Source: Macrolepiota albuminosa (Eukaryota > Basidiomycota > Agaricomycetes > Agaricales > Agaricaceae). From it: a DNA stretch of 64,000 nucleotides. The notes under the pieces were generated by a model. That model was not told the DNA's origin and searched no databases. It worked only from the letters and a program-made list of their open reading frames with translations. A program made the position numbers and the translations under genes. The DNA lies in NCBI GenBank assembly GCA_027475525.1, contig JAMWFC010000032.1, positions 372,001 to 436,000 on the forward strand, read 5' to 3'. Shown here one piece after another: positions 33,975-45,479 of this stretch; within the stretch, counting starts at the first letter, position 1; each line of letters opens with the position of its first letter.

Positions 33975-36208
33975 CTACATGTTCTCATAAAACTCTCTCG
34001 ACAGCCCTGCCTTGGCTCTGTCCTCTACATTAAACGGGCCCTTGAGCGCGCCCCTCCACCCACGCCGCACCTCTTCCCTAAACGCCGCCACTGCATCCTC
34101 GCCCCCGCACACCCACGTGAACCACCGGTGTCCCGACGTGACGTGCGTCACTTCGTCCGCGTGGATAATCTCCATCACTCGCACGCTCTCCATGTCTCCT
34201 GCCCTGCGGAACCGCTCGATCGTCCCCGGGTTCACATCCAGCCCCCGCGCCTCGTGCACCAGGTGGATAATCGCCAGCCGCGCCCGCAGCGAATGCCCCG
34301 TCACCGTCGCCGACTCCCACAGCGCCGCATGCACCGGCATCGTCCCATACGGCGTCGTCGGCGATATCTCCGCCAGTCTAGACGTCAATAGCGTACTAAT
34401 CACTGTCAGTAGTTGTCAACAACATAGAAACCCCCTTACAAGTGTTTCGACTCGTCCAGCGCCATTTTCGTAAAATCTGAGAAAAACGCAAGAGGGATAT
34501 CCGGATGCGCAGGTCCGAACCGCGCCATGATATCCCATCTAAGAGAAAATAAACCCCTGTGATCCTATACGAAAAAAAACCACCAACGCAAGATCAATCC
34601 TATCAAAAAGTCAACACCTTGCAAGACAGAACCTCGTCAGAAACTCACGCCCACTGCTCGATATTCGCCAACGCATGCAACATGACCGCTCTACTCTTCC
34701 TACTCCTCATCTTGGCCGGATCCATTGTATTCCTCACAACACGCTCTTCACGGGTCGGCACGTCCGGCGGCCTAGGCGCATTCGGCGATCGATGCCCGAT
34801 CGACACTAACTCGCCTCTACGAAACCGACTCACCGCCTCCCGCGTGCGTTGTACCTTTACCCCACGCCCACGTTCGCATTAACCCCAACCCACGACGAGA
34901 CGGGAGACGGGCGCACCTTTAAAATAGGATTAGGCGTATTCAGAATCAACACCGCCCAATGCATCAACGTAGTCGGCGGATCCACGATCGGCACAACCGG
35001 CTCCATCTCCATCTCTGGCTCGTCGACTATCGCTATACCCGACGACGACGAAGCGGTGATAGGCAGCAAAGGCGCCGTGGGTCGCGCAGGAGGGGGGTCC
35101 GCGAACTCTGCGGCGAAGCATCAGCGGAACGCAGGCACGGAACGCGGGGAACGCGGGGAACGCACCTTCGGAAACGGGACGAAGCTCGACAAGCGTCCAC
35201 CCCGTACCACCCGCCGGCGTCTCGACCCACACCCAATCCACCGTACCCTCTCCCTCTCCCTCTCCGTGCCCTTGCTCCTCCCCACTCTCATTCTCGCTCT
35301 TGCCCGCGCTCTCGCTGTCGCGAGCGCTCTCACGCCTCACTTCAACCTCGTACGTACACGCTCTCAACCCCGTCTCGCTCTTCCCAGTCTTCAAATCAAA
35401 ATCATACCTTCCACCCATCGCGGTCGCGGTCGTCATCGATTCGTTAAGATCAAATTCGAATTCATATCAGAATCAAGAATCAAGAATGGAGGCAATAGGA
35501 ATGGAGGGAGTAAGATCAACAAAAGATCCTATCCATCCAAAAATCAACCCCAACACAAAAACCAAAAAGGACTCACTTATGCCACGGACATACAAGGACT
35601 CGGCTCGAGTCGCATTCTTCGATGTCTGCATGGGAGAGGTCGGCGCCGAGATGTGGGCACGCGGATTCCATCACGTATATCTGCGTGTCTTTGTCTTTCT
35701 CTGTCTCTGTTTCTGTCTCTGTTTCTGTTTCCTTCCCGGTGTCCTCGGTCTCCTCGTGGTTGTCCTTGCGGTTCTCCTTGCCGGGCTCCTCGGGCTCATT
35801 GCCGGGCTCCTTGCGGTCCTCCACCTCCACCTCCACCTCCACAGCAGGGACAGGAGCAGGGAGACACCCCACAGGCGCAAGTCGAAAGAGTATAAGCGAG
35901 CGATACATACCCTCGCGAGACCGCAGCGTCATGAAGAACCGTGAATGGCTCAACACGTCGTTTAACGGGGATATCCTAGAAAGACCCCGGCCCCAATCGA
36001 CACCGACACCGACACCGACGCCAAAAACAACACCAACACCGACACCGACACCGAAAATGAAACCGAAAATGAAAATGAAAACAACACCGACACCGACACC
36101 GACACCGAAAATGAAACCAAAAAACACCAACACCAAAAACAAAAACAAAAAGAAAACAGTGAGCCAGGTACGAGATTACAGGCGTGGTGCGTACTTGATT
36201 TTCTCCAT
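33975..36208 (-). CDS. Rieske [2Fe-2S] domain fused to DUF455 ferritin-like domain
   Basis: Start ATG 36208 (5-codon first exon), then a Rieske domain: SRFFMTL, the first ligand box ACPHLGADLSHAD (C-x-H), and the second box CPWHKYDFDLKTG (C-x2-H). Between SRFFMTL and the first box is an acidic Glu/Thr/Lys insert. The DUF455 part begins TTLMHWAVLILNTPNP and continues ALANIEQWAIDLA, DESKHF and EIIHADEVTHVTSGHRWF, which carry the Glu/His residues expected to bind a di-metal centre in ferritin-like folds. It ends REFYENM at TAG 33975-33977. Role: a predicted redox or oxygenase-like protein; substrate unknown. One exon junction near 34,530-34,610 could not be joined cleanly in frame. It lies only 71 bp upstream of the kinase start. 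Confidence 0.8.
35995..36125. repeat. GACACC-type minisatellite inside the first intron of the Rieske-DUF455 gene
   Basis: Arrays of GACACC/AACACC units alternate with GAAAATGAAACC units on the plus strand. They fall between the donor after the 5-codon first exon (36194) and the acceptor near 35978, so they are probably intronic even though the frame stays open through them on the minus strand. Confidence 0.7.
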
Positions 36209-36587
36209 CGTGATCGTGCGTGTGGGATCCAAAGTGAAGATGAAGGACGCCGCGGGATTTCTCAATGCAGAGCACGTGTGTAGATAGCCGATGATTCACA
36301 TGTGACCTTACTGGATTGATTCGGGCATCAGATCCTCAATGTTATCTCATCTTATCTCAATCCTTTTATCCCTTATCCCTTTATATTATTGGAAGCTGAG
36401 TATCTGCTTGCCAGTTAGCCTAGTGTGAGATAAGGCTGGAGGACGTCTCCTATTTCCTTTTATGGTTTTCACCTTTTGAGTATGGTGTGAGACCTCACTT
36501 GTCTCTCTATCTTCTTCATTATATGCTTCACGTGTCAATATTATACTTCAGTCACACCAAGCCCTTATCAATGACCATAAAAGAACT

Positions 36588-36980
36588 ATGGATTCAAAGT
36601 TTCCATGGGTGAATTATGCAAGTGATGTTACCTCTTCCCATACATTTCGTAAACCTGTCTCATCGTTTTTTTGTGACTCTGCCCCAACATGCCTCTTATG
36701 CGGTAAGGCACACCGGTTTACTGAGCACCCTGCAAATGTTGTCTCCTTTGACGATGGCAAACCACTCTATGCTCAACTCACTGGCAATCAGATCATTATT
36801 ACAAAGGGCCCCCAAAGTGGATAGTTCAAAAGAATTTGCAGCATCTTCAATCTCAATCGAGCATGCGACAATTGACATGGGAGTGATGCCCTCCATGTCT
36901 GTTCCCTCTGTGGAGGAAACCATCCAGCCTTCTCACATTCACAAACATGTTTGCATGTTCTTAACGGACAATTCTGCACT
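36588..36980 (+). pseudogene. gag-like zinc-knuckle segment of retrotransposon 1
   Basis: An open stretch encodes CLLCGKAHRFTEHPA, a CCH-type knuckle preceded by a short basic region, followed in another frame by HIHKHVCMFLTDNSALN, which resembles the second Cys/His-rich segment of YR-element gag proteins. Frameshift between the two halves. Confidence 0.5.
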
Positions 36981-36999
36981 TAATCCTAGGAAGCGTACC

Positions 37000-38410
37000 T
37001 TGCCTGATCCTCTCAATTATCAAGATTTCTCTGCTGTTGTTCATTCACGCTCTTCTCTTTTCCCTCTCTTGCCTCAAGATTATAAACTATTCTCAAGAAT
37101 CATACATCCTTATAACTCAAAGGCATTTCATTCTCTTCTATTTAAACATGATCTCATTTTACATTATCCTTATCTTGTTCACAATCTTGACCATGGCTTT
37201 CCTCTGGGCATGCTTTCTCTAATCGCCAGCTCTGTAATTATATTTAATTATCCTATGGTTGATTATTTCACCCAAGTTATTGAAGAATACCTCAATAATA
37301 AAATCACACTCGGTCGCATGTCAGGACCTCTTTTACTCACACAAGTTGAACATATTCTCTGAGAACCCATGTTCTCTTCCCCCCTCATAGTTTCGGAGCA
37401 ATCTCAGGGTTTGAATTTACCTCCTAAATATCAAGTCTGCCACAATTTTTTAAAAGATAACCCTGTCTCTGGAACTTTCTCAGTTAATAGCTTTATTGAC
37501 TGAGATGATTTCCCAACATGTTTCAATATGGCTTACCTTGTCGCAGAACAGGATTGCTCTTGTCTCATTCTGCATTCTTTTCTTTTCAAATATTTCTTGT
37601 CTCATTTCATCTCTTGTTTTCAAATGTCACCTATTATTGACTATCCATCTCTGATGTGCCATTTCAAATATCACCAATTTCAATTTGTGTCTATTTCTTG
37701 ATTTCTAATGTCAATCCGCAATTGACTTTCTATCTCTTATCCAGCTCCTTGTATCATTTTAATTGTCACTCTTTCACTTTTCTACTATTCCTCTATATCT
37801 TTTTGTCAATCCATAATTGACTTTATTTCTTTCTTTGGATTCCAATTTTACTTGGGCCTTAGATTTTCTGGAACCTCCCATTTCCTACTATAATTTATTG
37901 ATTTCTATATTTTCGGTTACATCCACTTATCATTTTGTTTTATGTGATTACTTTTGTCTGTATACTGACTTCTCTTCTTTTCAGGTTGCTCTAGCACCCC
38001 TAGAAATCCAAGCATGTTGTTTCGACATAAAATCCTTCCATCATACTTGTCCCATACTTCCAAATCACAAACCATTTCTTGTTATCACATTTAAAAATCA
38101 ATTTTATATCAATCACATGCACCCTTTTGGAGCAAGGCCTGCTAGCAGTAATTCAGGCCAGATTGCAAATGCATTGATTGATATCTGGTCTGCTGAAACA
38201 AAAAATGATGCTTTGTTCTTTGAATATGAAGACAACATCAACTGTTTCTGTTTCTCAAATATTGACGGTCCTTTCCATCAAGGCGAATTTTCTTATGCTC
38301 ATGACAACCAATCTATACTTGATATTGTATCTCCTCTTAATGTCCCTTGGCATCCTGAAAAATCTGGCAAAGAATTTCTTACTCAATTCTGTTTTATTGG
38401 TTTTGCATGA
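37000..38410 (+). pseudogene. Reverse transcriptase remnant of retrotransposon 1
   Basis: Visible RT blocks: LDHGFPLGML region near 37,190; DIKSFHHTCPILPNHKPF (the DIRS-type D-x-x-x-A-F-R-x-P block, degraded) near 38,010; PFGARPASSNSGQIANAL near 38,130; and the catalytic box now reading EYEDN near 38,222-38,236, where the second Asp of the DD pair is Asn. Broken by several stops. Confidence 0.65.
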
Positions 38411-38639
38411 GATATTATGCTCAAGCATATGTCCTTATCTAATATCAAACGCTCAAAATATCTAAATCATATTTCTTCAATGATTCATGATCACCTGAAC
38501 CATAAAGGTTTCAAACTTTGAGATCTTCAAGTCTTGCATGGAACTTTAATGCACGTTTGCTTTATTTTTTCCGAAGGCTCTTCTCAGCTTTCAGTCTTTT
38601 CAAATTTCATATCCATGTATGGTAGTAACAAGTTTATTA

Positions 38640-39000
38640 CACGTCATCTTCCAAACTCCTTAATTCATACTCTGAAATGGTGGCAAGCTCGCTTAGAAGA
38701 CACTACTGCTTATTGCCAACTGTATGCTATCCAGCCACTCAAAGATCTTAATATTTTTGTTGATGCTTCTACATCATGGGGTATTGGTATTCTCTTGTTA
38801 AATTTTCATTATATGATGAAACTAAAAGATGACTGGAAAATCCCTGGTCATGATATTTGTTGGCTTGAATCGGTGGCAATCAAAATATTATTCTACCTTT
38901 TACATCAATTGCAATTTTGTAATGGATGAGTCCTGATTTATTCTGACAATTCTGGTGCTATTGGCACTCACCAAAAGAGTCACAGCTGATCTTTCCATTT
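38640..39000 (+). pseudogene. RNase H remnant of retrotransposon 1
   Basis: Contains TLKWWQARL and then DLNIFVDASTSWGIGIL, the start of the retroelement RNase H fold. It continues with a Leu/Glu helix (WLESVAIKI) and, after a stop, YSDNSGAIG, which supplies the third acidic position. The spacing is like that of YR elements. Confidence 0.65.
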
Positions 39001-39779
39001 AAATCTTAGTGTTTGTCATTTGTACGCTATTTTGAATCAATATTTGATAGTACCAACCTTTTGCTATATTGAATCTGAGTTGAATCCAGTGAATGCACTT
39101 TTGCATGGTAAAGATGCACCTGCAAATTCTCTCTTTTTATTTTGGACCTTTGACTTGTCCAATTACATTGCTCACGCCTTTCATGTTGAATAATAACAGT
39201 TCTTTGATGTCCTTGAACACCTATCCTACTGTTCATTCACGCTGTCCAGTAGTGTGCTATCCATGTTCATACACAAACCACAAGATCTACCATTTTCAGC
39301 ATCAATCCCTCGATCTGGCCACCATCCAACATCAAAAGACTATCCTCCAAAACCTTATATTTTTGCAAGTGATTCCAACATACAGACATATTCTTCTTTC
39401 AACACAAATCACAAGATTTACCATTCTCAGCATCAATCTCTTGACCCGATTATATATTATCCAAAATTGAAAGATCATCCCTCAAAACCTTATGTTTCTG
39501 CAAGCAATTCCAACACACACATATATTCTCCTTTCAACCTTTTCCTGCATACTGATTCTAATTTGGTGGTCCCATCTACTATACAAAATTCTATCGATTC
39601 ATCTTCTGGCAATAACTCCTCACATGATCCTCATCAATTGGCAGTTCTTTCTCTTCATAACATTTCACCCCAACGTCCCACCAATACTAATACTTACAAC
39701 TCTTCTCCACTCTACTCTTTAATTCCTGCAGACCATCGAATTCTTCTTTGAAGAACTTCTCATGGTCTATATGTAGATC

Positions 39780-40870
39780 AGATGATGTCTAATACTCTCC
39801 CACTGTCAATCTACATGGAAATTTTTCAGACCCTTCTCTCTTTATTTGAAGAAAAACCATGCCAATTGTATGGAGCAGGTATTCTGCATTTCATACAATT
39901 TTGTGACAATTATAATATTCCTAAAAACTTGCGTATGCCTGCAAATTCCATCCTAATTTCTGGATTTATTGCCCACCATTTGCATAATTCCTCTCAAGAT
40001 GTTATAAAACTTTGGATTAATGGAATCCAATTATGGCACCTTTTCAACCATGCTGAATGGCCAAAACAAGTTCCATAGATTAAGACTCTTCTCACTTCTA
40101 CAAATATGCATGCATCTTTTTCCAAACGTCCACCTCGTAAACCTATATCATTACATCATCTTCAACTCCTCTACAATAGTCTGGATTTTAAATTACTTAA
40201 AAGCTATGCGATTTGGGCAGTTGCTCTCACAGCCTTCTGGGGTTGCTGTCATTTTGGTGAACTCCTGCCTATCTCATATGCAACCTTTGACCCTACTCAG
40301 AATATAACTTTTAACTGTAATATTCATCACACATCAGCTTATAATTGTCAGATTCTTTTTTTGCACATCTCTTGGACCAAGACTACTCAGGATTGTGGCT
40401 TTGATTTCAGTCTCGTTGAACATAGTGATATTTTCTGTCCTATTCATGCTCTCACAGATCATCTTTTTATTAATTGTTCTTTTTCTGACTGTTCACTTTT
40501 TGCTTTCCAAATTGCTTCAGATCCTTATAACTTATCTATTCTCATAAAATCAAATTTCCTGTCATCTACTAATCATACTATTTCTCCTTGATTTTTATTT
40601 GCAATGTTTGACATTATTTTCAGATTTCTATTTCTTAAAAGACATCGACATCATCCATGGACACAGTTACTATATTGGAGGTTCTGTTAAACTACTTTGT
40701 AATAGAGTTCCTCCTCACATCATCATGAAACATGGCAGATGGACTTCTTTATGTTTTCTGATCTATTAGAGAAGACTGGATATAATTGTATCCAATGCTG
40801 TCACTGTTGCATGGGAGAATTGTTGTCGTCAGTTTGCTTATCAGCACAACCTCACTCAGATTATGGAAAC
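39780..40870 (+). pseudogene. Tyrosine recombinase remnant of retrotransposon 1
   Basis: N-terminal SAM-like region (YGAGILHFIQFCDNY) and catalytic region. The Arg I box reads FWGCCHFGELLP, with His in the Arg position. HISWTKTTQDCGF forms the beta region. The C-terminal box reads HGHSYYIGGSVKLL with the second Arg replaced, followed by KHGRWTS and a Tyr just before an in-frame stop. The catalytic set is incomplete, so it is dead. Confidence 0.65.
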
Positions 40871-41489
40871 TAACTGGTCTGATCTAATTAATCTGTCTAT
40901 GTCTTAGCATTACTATTCCACAGAATCATTCCAACTCTTACTGTTTTCTTCTATTAATTTGTCTATCTCTTAATGTTCTTATTGCATTAATGATCCCTAC
41001 TCTTGCTACTGATTTCTTCTATTGATCCCTTCTCATTTCTATAAATTGTATCTGCAACCTTATTGATCACAACAATCCTATTTTCTTGCAAACTTTTTGG
41101 CTGCAGCTAGATGGGTAGGTGTATTCAAAGTAGCTATGCCCAGTTGGGTATCGGCCACCTATTCTGCAGCTGCTTCTGCACACAGAGCATGTCTTACAAA
41201 CACGTGTCCTCCTCCCACAACCTTGCTTGCTGATTTTTTCTATTTTGAGTACATCCAAGTTTAACTCAGCCTTATCATCCTCTTTGTCTCCTCTGCTTTG
41301 ATCCATTGTTCTCAACTTATAAAACCTGTGAGCACATTGACAACACTTATCGTCTCACACTGCACTTACAGATAGGTCTTACTTTTAATTACTTTCATCA
41401 TCTTACAATGCACTTGCAGATCTAGAATTAGATCATACAATTGCATGTTTGCATCTAATCCAATCAAACCATCACCCAGTTGATAATGC

Positions 41490-42420
41490 ATGAGCAGTAC
41501 CTCAAGGAATAACTCTGCATTGCTCTCTTATGCTCCTAACAGACATTTCTTATATGCTTCTCCATCACCTACATCAGAACCTTCTATATCTATGACCAAC
41601 TCATTGCCCATAGTATCTGTCAATGTGTTCAACTCACTGAGCATGTCTGTGACCGAACTCACCAACCTGGTCAGAGACATGGCCTTCAGGATAAACACAA
41701 CCTCTAGCACAACCACTGCTGCACCAACTGCAACCCTCAGTATGACCTCCATGGAATTCATGCCACCCATCACAGCAGCAGTGGCAAACAATACATCCAT
41801 CTCTGCTCCCACTTCTCTTCATGCATGCTTTTCTAATGTCAAGGCAGTGGTCATTACAGCAATCATAACATATGAGTTCAAGGTGGCTGATCTTCATACA
41901 TAAACTCAATCCCATGAATCATGACAAAGAAGTCACATATACATTCAATGGAGCCACCAACTAATTCAAAATTAGCAATCACACTGCAAAAAAGTACAAA
42001 AACCCCTTCTCCATCATTGTTCTGCTGCAACACTACTTCAACGTGTTAGGCTTTCACTTCTCTAAATGTAACATGGTCTTATTTGTATTTTATAAATACA
42101 CCACCCACCTCATCAAGCTTATTGCAGAATATGAATAGTCAGCGGTCTTCCAATACTACTTAGTCTTTTTTAACCAACATTGATCAGAGATGGCTGAAGG
42201 ATCCCAGCCTCCAACTTGCTAAGTAAACACGTTTATGCTTACCAGAAATCTGCCCTCTCCAAGCAGCCCAAATCTCACACCCTCTCCAATCTCTCAGAAG
42301 CCTGTTGCAAGTTTAATAATAGAAAATGTACCGCAAGCCCCTGCCTGTGGGGTCACCCCCATACCTGCTCCACCTGCAGCAAAACTGATCACAGTAAGCA
42401 CCAGCACAAAGGCTAGGTGC
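41490..42420 (+). pseudogene. gag-like region of retrotransposon 2
   Basis: An open Ser/Thr-rich frame (41490-41903) is followed, after frameshifts, by a Cys/His cluster at about 42,300-42,410: CCKFNNRKCTASPCLWGHPH then TCSTCSKTDHSKHQ. This matches the C-x-FN-x-C-x-PC-x-H-x-C-x2-C pattern common in YR-element gag proteins. Confidence 0.55.
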
Positions 42421-43750
42421 AAGGCAGAGTGAGTAGCCCTGCTCCTCTACTGCATGCTCATCCTGGCCAAAACCTCAGCAATGCCTCATCCATCAACAGC
42501 TTCTCACCTCTGGCTCCTCTCACTCCACATCTACCACTACCTCCTCCTTGTCCTAACATGGCACTACACACTAATGCTCCTCTCTCTGACAGATCTCATA
42601 TTCCTCATGTCTCATCCTGCCTCAACAAAGAGGCCTGGACCTATTGTTTATGTAACTACCCTGATCAAGTTCTTGTATCTACAATTATCCAAATAATATG
42701 TCATGGCGCAAACATCAGTTTTCAGGGTGACCACACTAAGTCTCAGTCATGCTTGAATCTCAAGTTTGCCTTCAGCAGTCCTCCCATTACTGACAGCCTA
42801 TCTGCTGACATTGCCACCTCCTACATCTTCAACCTCTTTGCTGAGGCCCTGCACTGGATTATACAGAACAACATCTCTGCTTGTCTTTGTCATTACCTCA
42901 ATGATTTCTTAGCCATCTTCTCACTCAGCTTATCACTGGACACAGTGCAGCAGGCTTTCACGTGGGCCCTCTTTTTTGATGTGCGATTAGGCTTGTCTTT
43001 CTAGCAGGCCAAAGTCATGGGACCAGCTACCTCAATTGAGTTTTTCAGACTCAAATTGGACTTGGTGGCCATGGAAGTACATCTATCATACAACAAACTT
43101 GATTATCTCATCAAATTGCTTGATTTGTGGGCCAACTATTCAACCTGCATATGCTGGGAGCTGGATGAGCTCACAGGATTCATGCAGTTCTCATCCCAAG
43201 TGATCCTCTTATCCTGTGCATTTCTGCATGGACTTTACAACTTCTTGTCAACTTTTCCAGCTTATCAGTTCACTTGCTGCCATATCCCCAAGCCAGTTCA
43301 CTGTGATCTTGCTTGGTAGTGGGCCTTTGCTGCTGAATAGAATGGCATCTGCTTCATTTCTCCTTCCTGCCCTGTCATCAACATCTTCACAGATGTGAGT
43401 GGCAAAAAGGATCTTGGCAGCCATCTCAGCACTGAATGGTTCTCTGCATAATGCCCTTGGTGCCTCCATCTCCACCATATCCAAGTAAAGGAAATGTTTG
43501 CCATTATCTATGCAATCTTGTGTTGGAGACCTCATCTCTGCAGACCCCATGTCATTTTTCATGTTGACAACGAAGCTGTTTTGAACACAAAATGCACCAT
43601 CACAATTAAATCAGCACCAACAATAAAATATGTGCATTACTTAGTCGCTCTAGCCTGCTGCCTCAACTTCTCTTTTTCTTCTTGTTAATTATCCTCTTCT
43701 GATAATTCCATTGCTAATGCCACTTTTCAATTTTCCTTCTCATGCATGTT
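42421..43750 (+). pseudogene. Reverse transcriptase-RNase H remnant of retrotransposon 2
   Basis: The RT core is open over 42417-43004. The catalytic box reads HYLNDFL (first Asp of the DD pair replaced by Asn), followed by LGLSF and a stop. RNase H begins INIFTDVSGKKDLGSHLS after several stops, and continues VKEMFAIIYAILCW and HVIFHVDNEAVLN, giving the acidic residues of the fold. Stops at several places; inactive. Confidence 0.7.
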
Positions 43751-43799
43751 TTCTATTGCTCCCTAGCTGAACCCAAAGCCCACCTCAAAGGTCCTCCAG

Positions 43800-44854
43800 C
43801 TTGGTAGTATGACCAACAAAATCACCTTTCCAAGACCATCTCATTCTACCTATAGCATGGGCTCATGTCAAGCACTCAAAAAACTTACTCCACCAGGCAA
43901 CAACATTTTATTTTGTATGTCCAACTTCACAATCTCTATAATGCTGATGGCTCCATCATCCCTGCCTCCCAATCTGCTATTTTCTCATGGGTTGTGAGCC
44001 TCAGAGGCCATGTCCAACCCAAGATGATCAAGTCCTATCTCACTGCCATTAGATCCCTCCACACAAATGCTGGTCTTCTATTCAACACCATCAATTCCCC
44101 CCTGGTCCAACAACTTCTCCATGGTATCAAGCACTACCACAGAGAATGTGACTGCAAACCTGTTCAGCCCATCATGCTCCCTGTCCTCACAGCCCTCCTT
44201 GTGCAACTCAAGCCTGGTGCCACTCCTAGCCATACAACCATCTACACCACATGCTGCCTTGCCTACACAGGCCTCCTCTGAAGTGGTGAGTTCACAATAG
44301 GAAAAACAGGCAAGTTCAACTCTAGTCTCAACCTCTCAAGAGGCTGCATCACATTCCTCCCCAGCTTCAACAATGCCACACACACACACATCATGCTACC
44401 AGCATTGAAAACCGACCCCTTCCACAAAGGCATCACCATCACCATTGCAGCCACATCCAGATTTCCCACTTGCCCCATCGCTGCACTCAAAGCCATGTTC
44501 AGAGAGACCTCCCATGGCCCCAATGCACCCCTCTTTGAGCAACCAGACAGCAAGCCCCTCTCATACACCTGCTTTGTCAAAAGCATCTGCAACGCTCTTG
44601 CTCTCACAAGCTTCAAGCCTGACCTATATGCAGGGCATAGCTTTTGCAAGGAGGCCACATTGGAAGCTGCAGCTGCAGGGTATTCAGACTATGAAATCCA
44701 GCTACTAGGCTGGTGGCATAGCAATGCCTACAAGCTCTATCTGAAAAACAACCCAAACCACATCCTCCACCTATCTTTTCTCCTTCATCTGGCCCATACT
44801 CAGGTTGCTCCTTTTGAACCTCCAGCTCTTCGTGGCTTCACTGCCATGGCTTGA
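43800..44854 (+). pseudogene. Tyrosine recombinase remnant of retrotransposon 2
   Basis: SAM-like N-terminal domain (SLRGHVQPKMIKSYLTAIRS) and catalytic domain. The Arg I position is an in-frame TGA (GLL-stop-SGEF). The C-terminal boxes read YAGHSFCKEATLEAAAAG, with Cys for Arg, and LLGWWHSNAYKLYL, with Trp for the usual Arg of GRW. The nucleophile Tyr position appears kept. Apart from the TGA the frame is nearly open, so the decay is by point substitution. Confidence 0.75.
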
Positions 44855-44951
44855 GTACTCAGCCTCTCTTCCAGGAGGTCAGCTCGAGAACTCTGGACTC
44901 AGAAATACATTATTTCTCATGCAACACACCACAACCAACTTAAGTCACTCA

Positions 44952-45109
44952 ATATACTAGCCTCACTCCTCTCACGAGCAGTCTGTCTCACATCAATTGT
45001 GCACCTGAATTAATGGATTGGATAAGAATGATGGTGGGATTGCCCAGGGATATACTAGCCTCACTCCTCTCAACCAGTCCATCTCACATCAATCGTGCAC
45101 CTGAATTAA
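44952..45109. repeat. Direct repeat pair (44952-45013 and 45050-45109) at the 3' end of retrotransposon 2
   Basis: Both copies begin ATATACTAGCCTCACTCCT and end GCACCTGAATTAA with a few mismatches between. Copies are spaced 98 bp apart with a ~36-bp unique spacer. Ngaro-type elements end in split direct repeats (B1-A2-B2), so this may be B1 and B2 with the spacer as A2. I did not find the matching A1 at the 5' side. Confidence 0.6.
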
Positions 45110-45479
45110 ACAGGAATTACCATATGTATGTACTCCCACACACAGAAGTCACATCCGATCCTTGAATTGGCCAACAAGTGAATGACAATCGCTAATCACC
45201 AAATATGGTCAGTGGATTCGTAATAACGACATAAAGCTTTGACAGCCACACATGTACAAAGTAGTAGATTTTTTTTGTTTTCGTATTTGTTAGGTACCTC
45301 AACTTGAAGGACAAGGGCAAGAAAGTGTTGTCTGCCAGAAGGTTGTGGTTTTTGTCCATAGATGTTAATTTTCCTTGTGAATGTGGTCCACATGACAGCC
45401 AATAAGTAGCTTGTTACAAATGGCATTGCATACTTCTACATACATGAGTCATTAGGTCCCCGTAGCTGTAGATACATAC

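Larger units (their letters stand above)
36310..41060 (+). mobile_element. Degenerate tyrosine-recombinase (DIRS/Ngaro-like) retrotransposon 1
   Basis: Plus-strand remnant with gag-like, reverse transcriptase, RNase H and tyrosine recombinase segments in the order typical of YR retrotransposons and without protease or DDE integrase. It is AT-rich, CpG-poor and has many stops and frameshifts, so it is inactive. It begins within ~100-200 bp of the start of the Rieske-DUF455 gene, so it borders that gene's promoter. Terminal repeats were not identified, so the ends are approximate. Confidence 0.75.
41300..45115 (+). mobile_element. Degenerate tyrosine-recombinase (DIRS/Ngaro-like) retrotransposon 2
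   Basis: A second YR element, same strand and immediately downstream of the first, but clearly divergent in protein sequence and better preserved. Order: gag with Cys/His knuckles, RT-RNase H, YR, then a ~62-bp repeat pair. CpG dinucleotides are very sparse, and three recombinase Arg codons and one RT Asp have changed in ways explained by CpG transitions. Confidence 0.8.

Noticed and set aside
36588..44854. Several 100-200-codon frames as host genes
   Set aside because: They form the ordered gag, RT, RNase H and recombinase parts of decayed retroelements.
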